Shown here: in pieces, positions 58,601 to 64,000 of the stretch
Position numbering within the stretch: position 1 is the stretch's first letter
How the letters are laid out: the number at the start of each line of letters is the position of its first letter
Assembly: GCA_003508835.1 (NCBI GenBank)
Contig: PUFA01000006.1
Span: forward strand, 124,001-188,000
Source of the DNA: Eonycteris spelaea
Lineage: Eukaryota; Chordata; Mammalia; Chiroptera; Pteropodidae
Reading direction: 5' to 3'
Length of the DNA stretch: 64,000 bases
Notes under the pieces: generated by a model
What the model was told of the DNA's origin: nothing
The model's database searches: none
The model's input: the letters and a program-made list of their open reading frames with translations, nothing else
Program-made: the position numbers and the translations under genes

Positions 58601-61600
58601 TTGGCCTCTTGAAGCTGAGCCCATGTGCCTTCCCTGTCAGCAGTGTGCTTCCTTTCCAGCTCCACCTCCAGCAATAAACAAATGGTGGATCACCCAGCCC
58701 CACCCAAGAGGAAGGCAAAGGCTGGACGCAGTGTAAGAGCTGGGAGCCTCCACACCAGCTGCAGTCTGTCTGAAAACAAAAGAAAAGCTCACTTCCTTCT
58801 CTGAAGTAACAAGACACATTGCTCAATCCTATAGCAAGAAACAGGCATCTTGCTAGAAAGTTAACCTTCTGGGTCATAGTGCTCTTTTTGAGAGGAAGTT
58901 TATCAGGAATTCATAGAACTGAATGGCCTTACTCTGCATTGTCTGTGGGGCAGTGGTGTACCCACATTTCTTTCATTGTGTTCACTTAGTATTTAAGGAA
59001 CTTAGGGGACATGCACAGAGATGTGCATCATTTCATATCATTTTCATTTCGTGCATGTTTCCTGATGGCTGGTATATATGTCTGACAATGCGCCATGACT
59101 TATAGGAAATACAGAGATGAACAAGTGATAGTCCTGGTCTTTAGGAACATTGGGGAGGCCACAAAAATCAGTGCTCTCATAGTATTTCCGGCAGGGTGTT
59201 CGGAACAGAGGATGGAGCACAAAATTGTAGTTATGTGTGTAGTGATACCATCTGTTTCTATAGAACCTAACAATATTTGCACAAACCTTAAGTCATTCAA
59301 AGAGAAGGAGACTTTTGAGGTGGGTTTCAATGGCTCAGAATTCTTAGGCCAAGGGAAGGAGGTGAGCCAAGGACCAGCTTGATTGTGGAACATTACACCC
59401 TGAAGAAGCTTTTACCAAATGATTGCATGCATAATAAATTAAGGCCCCACAGACCCTGCTAGTGATAAAATAGAGAGCATGGGCAGGCTCCAGAGGGAGA
59501 ACTCTCAACCCCTTCATAAGGTTATGACACCTCACTTTCCCCCCCTCCACCCATGTAAACAGGGAAGTTAAGCATGTTTTTTCACTTCACTATCCCCCTA
59601 CATTTTTTTCTTCCTAGTTTCAAAAACAGCTCTCCTTCAACGAGTTCTGTTTCCAAGGGAAGTCTTAACCATTTTTCCCTTCTGGCGTACCCTCTTCCAA
59701 TGAAATCCATGCAGAATAGACCAGGTACTCTATCTTTTTGTGTGTGAAACCATAAAATCTAATCTTGAGTGTGCAGCAGTGCTCAGAGGTATGCTTCTTC
59801 CACAAGAGGCTCCCTCAGCCCTGCTGTGGCAAAAACCAGGTATAAATGGCAGCTAACAGGGTTTTCTAGCTAGAGTCGTAAGTATGTCTGAGCATCCCCT
59901 GTGAATTATAATACTGCTAGCCCTCTTGCTGCTCTTCGACATTGCCTGCCTGTTGGCTGTTTGGCCTGTCCTTAGGCCCTCCATCAGAGTGTGGGCTGGG
60001 GAAGGAGAAAGAGAAGTGAATCCAAAATCTGTCCACTCTGCACTTGGCTCACAGTGCTCATGAGAAAATAGATGGGGTCAAGGGTTGACACTGGACTGCA
60101 CACTAGTGCAGGGCAAGAGGGATAGTGGTCCTTCCTTTTCAGCCTGCCATCCCAATGGCCAGTGCCCCTTCCCTGAGCTCCTGAAGATGAGTGATGCTAT
60201 ATTTATTTCTGTAGAATTTCTCACTATGTTGAGCAGCTTTTTTCCTTTTAATATACCTTGGTGAGAGTGGATATTTGGGTGCCAAGATTTAAGTTTAGTT
60301 CCTTGAATATATAGTGTGCTGCAGTCCCCAGATATATCTTGTGCTTGAAGTTTTTGGCTATAGTAATATTTTGAGATCCTTTGTAGATTCCTTTTATTCA
60401 TGTGTTTATCTGGTCTGCAAAGTATAAAGTAATGAAAATCTGCTGTCATCAGGTCTTAGAGACAGAAGGAAGAATGCATCTAAATTGAGCTGTCAGACTC
60501 TTGGCTACCCTAACCATGCTTCCTGGATTGTGGTGCTGAAAAGGGCCGTCATTCTCTGTGCTTTCTCCTAATAGCTGTTTGTACTTGCTTCTGATAACAG
60601 TGTAAAGAAGACATGCATCGGCTCTAATCAGTCTTTCTGAGCAGACTTGCCATTTCTCTGATTACATTCAGCTGGGGTCCTCTGAGGAGAGAGTGGGCCT
60701 TTTCCCTCAACGGGCTAAGAGCCAGCTTCCATTTCACAATCTCTCAGAAAAAAAAAAAAAAACAAACCCAGAGCCTGTGTTTATTAAAGGCTGGTCTAGA
60801 AGTCTCTCACATGGTATGCCCCATCAGCACTCGAGTGCCTCTATTTTAGAAGGATGTAAAGGTTTAATCACCCTGGTGGGGATTTAGACCCAGAGACTTC
60901 AGAGAAATCTTATTATTTCTAACTGCAGGCAAAGAGTATTAAAGCTCCACTCTGGATCAGGGGCATGACATGTTTTATAAGTAATTTATCTTTAACAGGG
61001 GAAGGCCCTCACTAGAGTGTCTTAGAAACAGTACTGTGATTGGGCACTGGCTCATTGTTCCTCTATTTCTCTTTCCCCTACTCAGTCTCCTGCTTATTCT
61101 TTCTGTCCCTACGTTTTCCTGCCCAGTCTGTCCAATGTTTGAATATCTGCCTTCCAAATCCTCCCTTTAACAAGGGGTGCCAAGTGCTTGCCCGTGAGAG
61201 ATAATAATGTTTTTGCAATAAACACCTCTTCCAGCAGTCTGGTATAGACCTGTCAACTGCAGATTCCTAAATGGACCTTGCCTGCATCCTCTTAAATAAG
61301 GAACTGAGGAGGGAAGGGTATGCTCTGGCTCCACAGGCACTCCGGCCTGTGCTCTTGGACATGAAGTCATCTAGGGCCATCCTCAATCCCATCCCCTGCC
61401 CTATTGTACCCCCGCAGAGGCAGTCTTTATTGAAGGCCTTTTGACCCCTGGTGTACAACCACACAGGGATGTTACAGAGCATGTGATTTCATTTGTATGG
61501 ACCCCCGACCCAGCTCCCTGGGTCCTGCCTTTCTGGGGCTGAGGCTGGCAGACGTGACAGGCGAGATTCTGCTTATGGAGTCATTGTACTGTTTCAGGAC

Positions 61601-61906
61601 TGTAGTTTGACTGGTGGCAGCTCTAAATCCATGTGCTAATGAGCTTGGTTAAAGCAGGCTTCTGCTATCTTTTAATCTGGCCTGTCTATCTGAGTTCCTT
61701 TTCACAGTTAATGATCTTCTGTAATGATTTTGCCTTTAGTTTTGCCTCCTGGGTCAAAACAGATCAATAGTCCTCACAGATATTTAAAAACTATCAGTGT
61801 AAAGCTCTTGCGTCACCCCTCCTTTTTTTTTTTTTTTTTTTTCTGGATGAAGGTATAGCTTGATCAGTACAGTGATACATCCCTTACATCTCCTCTTTTC
61901 TCCCAG

Positions 61907-62008
61907 AGATGGGCAGCAGTGAACCCCTTCCTATTGCAGGAAGTGACAAGAGAAAGAAGAAGAAGCGGAAGGCCCGGGCCATTGACTCCTTGTCAGGAAA
62001 GTTTGAAG
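61907..62008 (+). other. MKNK1: MKNK1 exon 3 (with the likely start codon)
   Basis: Exon bounded by cttttctcccag (to 61906) and donor gtgggt (62009). The two leading bases AG complete a Glu codon with the G at 52647 when read with the previous exon. Confidence 0.88.
61909..62008 (+). CDS. MKNK1: MKNK1 (MNK1), MAP kinase-interacting serine/threonine kinase 1, N-terminal coding exon
   Basis: 33 codons plus one base: starts MGSSEPLPIAGSDKRKKKKR and ends AIDSLSGKFE, matching human MGSSEPLPIADGDRRRKKKR and SLPGKFED. MNK1 is a CaMK-group kinase activated by ERK and p38. It docks on eIF4G and phosphorylates eIF4E Ser209, linking MAP kinase signalling to translation. The visible part is the basic N-terminal region (residues 14-22, KRKKKKRKA), known in the family for eIF4G and importin-alpha binding. 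The kinase domain lies in exons beyond the window. The Met at 61909 is the most likely start because the upstream start used by a longer human form is not present here. Confidence 0.92.
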
Positions 62009-64000
62009 GTGGGTGACACAACAGTCTTAGGTCAGAGCCTGTGGCTCTGCAAGCAGGGGAGGAGCATCCTGGAAGCCCATGGGTCTAGATCACAGGGCCT
62101 GTGTCATCTTAGAGCAAGTGCATGGTTATGGGTGTGATAGGGATGAAAGTCAGGAGTGAGAACGTTTACACAAAGGAGTGACAGAGAGAGGTGAGGCAAG
62201 GCAGGGTGGGCTGAGGCAACACAGGGGTGGGAAAAGCCCCTGGATGATGCACAGGCCTCCTAGGAATGGTTTCAGCCCTTCATCAGGGGACAGAAAAATC
62301 AATCTGTCAGAGTTATACATGAGATAAGGTTGCCTAGTGGGTTTCATCTTCTTTTCAGATGTGTTCTTTCCCTCAGCCATTCCTGGAGGGGCTGCTGAGA
62401 GGCAGAATAACCATGAAAGAGACAGACAGAACACCAAGGGCCATGGCTGAAAATAAAACCTCAGTCTTCTGTAAGCAGAGGACTTGACTCCTAAAGATTG
62501 TAGCTACTCGTGCAGTATGAGTTTGACTCCATTTTGACTGAATATTGTGTTTAGGGGCTATTGGGTCATCAAACATTTTGAGCACATTCTCTGTGTGAGG
62601 CACTAGGCTCAGTGCTGGTCCTCTTATCCTGGGCCTGTGATGGGACGAAGTGAACCATTGGACACTTTTATAAAGGACTGAAAGAATCAGTAGCTACTCC
62701 TATGAGTGACATGCCCCCTTCATCTATTTTGTTTCTTTCATGTGAGACCTGAAATAGCTTCCCTTCATGGTCTGTCTTTCCAATATTGCAGAAACACTAA
62801 TGAATTTACTGTGGAGTGGTTCTAATAACAAGCCCTTTATGAGTGAGGATATTGGACCTCCAACCACCACCCCATCCTGATATTTGTAAAAGGCTGATAC
62901 CAAAGTGCCCATTTTGAATGAGGCATGTCATTCAAAATACTTACAAACAATAGTGTATATTCTTATAAACAGCTGTAAGGCCAAGCCATAATGAAACCAA
63001 GAAGGTACTTAGTGCAGGGTTTTTGTCTTTCTTTGCCTTTAATTGAAACAGTAGTTGTGGGGGAGGAGGGCAGGATTGGGGATTACGGGAGGAGGGATGA
63101 ACAAAAGTCCCAAGGTTTTTAGAATAGTTTTCAAATCAAAAGGACTTGTTCTTTCAATGAACATGAGAGTATTTCCTGTTATTCAGGGATGGTTTGTGCA
63201 ATTATAGGGCTTCTCATGACTCAGTGATAAAATCTAATTTCTTGATGCAAAAGTATTCCACTCAGTCTGTGGGTTTACGTGCTAGGCTGCCTCAAGAGGA
63301 AGAAGCTGAGGAATGGAGGGCCAGGGAGGAGCAGGTCAGCTCGGCAGAGGCCCTGGTGGAGCTGTGGCTTCCTTTGGAAGGGGCTCAAAGAGCTTGTGCT
63401 ATTTGTGAGCTTGGGCAGGTCACCTAAATGTTCTTTCAACTCAGGCCTATAACTCTTTTAGAATCGCTCTGACTCAGCACCCTAAAAACCTCGAGGCATC
63501 TGTTTGCATCTACATCTGTCTCCTGTTTCCTGTGGGTGACTTCTGGAAACTTGTCAAAAACCACTAGTGACTTCCTTTGTATGTGATATAAAATAAAACA
63601 GTGCTTTATTCCTTTTATACTACCAATGCCTAGCACAGAGTTGGGTACATAGTAGCTCAGCAAATGAGTAAATGAACATATGATGCCCATTCAAGTCACA
63701 CCCCTTTTATAAGGATTCCCCCAGATTCCCTGAACAGATATAACCTTTCCCTTCCCAGGCTCCTTTTTACTGTGTCTTGTCTCTCTATGATAGTACTTCC
63801 CACTGCCTGGTTTTCTGGGGTCACTTGTGTACATGTCTGTCTTCCCCCACTGGACTGCTACCCTCAAAGGTCAGGGACTACATTTTATTCCTTGCTCTGG
63901 CCCGTTATGTATCTCATATGCTGTCTGGCACATAATAGGAGATCAGGGAGTGAATGCCAAATTGAAACCCCTTCACTGACCTCATCTTTAAAATAGGAAA
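62009..64000 (+). other. MKNK1: MKNK1 intron 3 (partial) with L2 sequence
   Basis: Intron sequence to the window edge. The next MKNK1 exon (beginning DMYKLTSELLGEGAYAKVQG in human) was not found. L2 3' ends lie at 63555-63690 (atgcctagcacagagttggg) and 63700-63960 (ctggactgctaccctcaaag, ctgtctggcacataatagga). Confidence 0.6.

Larger units (their letters stand above)
52648..61906 (+). other. MKNK1: MKNK1 intron 2
   Basis: About 9.3 kb with a reverse L1 3' end, MIR and L2 copies, a hAT-type fragment and short simple repeats. A 22-base T run at about 61820-61842 lies 64 nt before the acceptor. I see no further exon. Confidence 0.6.

Overview
This window is ordinary nuclear DNA of a placental mammal, carrying three protein-coding genes head to tail on the + strand: the 3' part of ATPAF1 (F1-ATPase assembly factor 1), all of MOB3C (a MOB kinase activator) and the 5' part of MKNK1 (MAP kinase-interacting kinase 1, MNK1). 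Each is recognised from short exons with canonical GT/AG borders whose translations match the known mammalian proteins almost residue for residue. The same order occurs at human 1p33. Most of the sequence is intron and intergenic DNA with ancient mammalian repeats (MIR, L2, L1 3' ends, hAT/MER5-type DNA transposons, MaLR LTRs). I saw no Alu, B1/B2, carnivore SINEC, ruminant Bov or horse ERE elements. The one clear Pol III-type retroposon is a 5S rRNA-derived copy. A lineage poor in young SINEs, possibly a fruit bat, would fit, but this is an inference.

Layout: 1-963 is ATPAF1 intron. Seven ATPAF1 coding exons lie at 964-1014, 1617-1679, 4501-4551, 5758-5805, 9316-9411, 11299-11405 and 17393-17587, with a 3' UTR ending near 18.0-18.5 kb. 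18.5-32.1 kb is intergenic and repeat-bearing. A CpG island at 32.15-32.56 kb holds the probable MOB3C promoter and untranslated first exon. MOB3C coding exons are at 35838-36255, 38364-38576 and 38888-38917, and its 3' UTR runs to about 40.91 kb. A short intergenic stretch leads to the CpG-island promoter and untranslated first exon of MKNK1 (ending at 43792). A second MKNK1 exon ends at 52647, and an exon at 61907-62008 holds the likely start codon. The rest of MKNK1 lies beyond the window.

The genes do not form a pathway. ATPAF1 works in the mitochondrial matrix on the F1 beta subunit, MOB3C is a cytosolic kinase-adaptor-type protein, and MNK1 phosphorylates eIF4E downstream of ERK/p38.

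Points most worth checking: the ATPAF1 exon at 11299-11405 is one base short of a multiple of three, so splicing to the last exon creates UGA at the junction (real mutation or assembly error). A full-length 5S rRNA-like sequence with A-tail and target-site duplications lies at 3438-3625. The upstream start codon of the longer human MNK1 form appears to be replaced here although its downstream codons are kept. Two simple-sequence tracts 3.4 kb apart share unique flanks. I found no novel multi-gene system.
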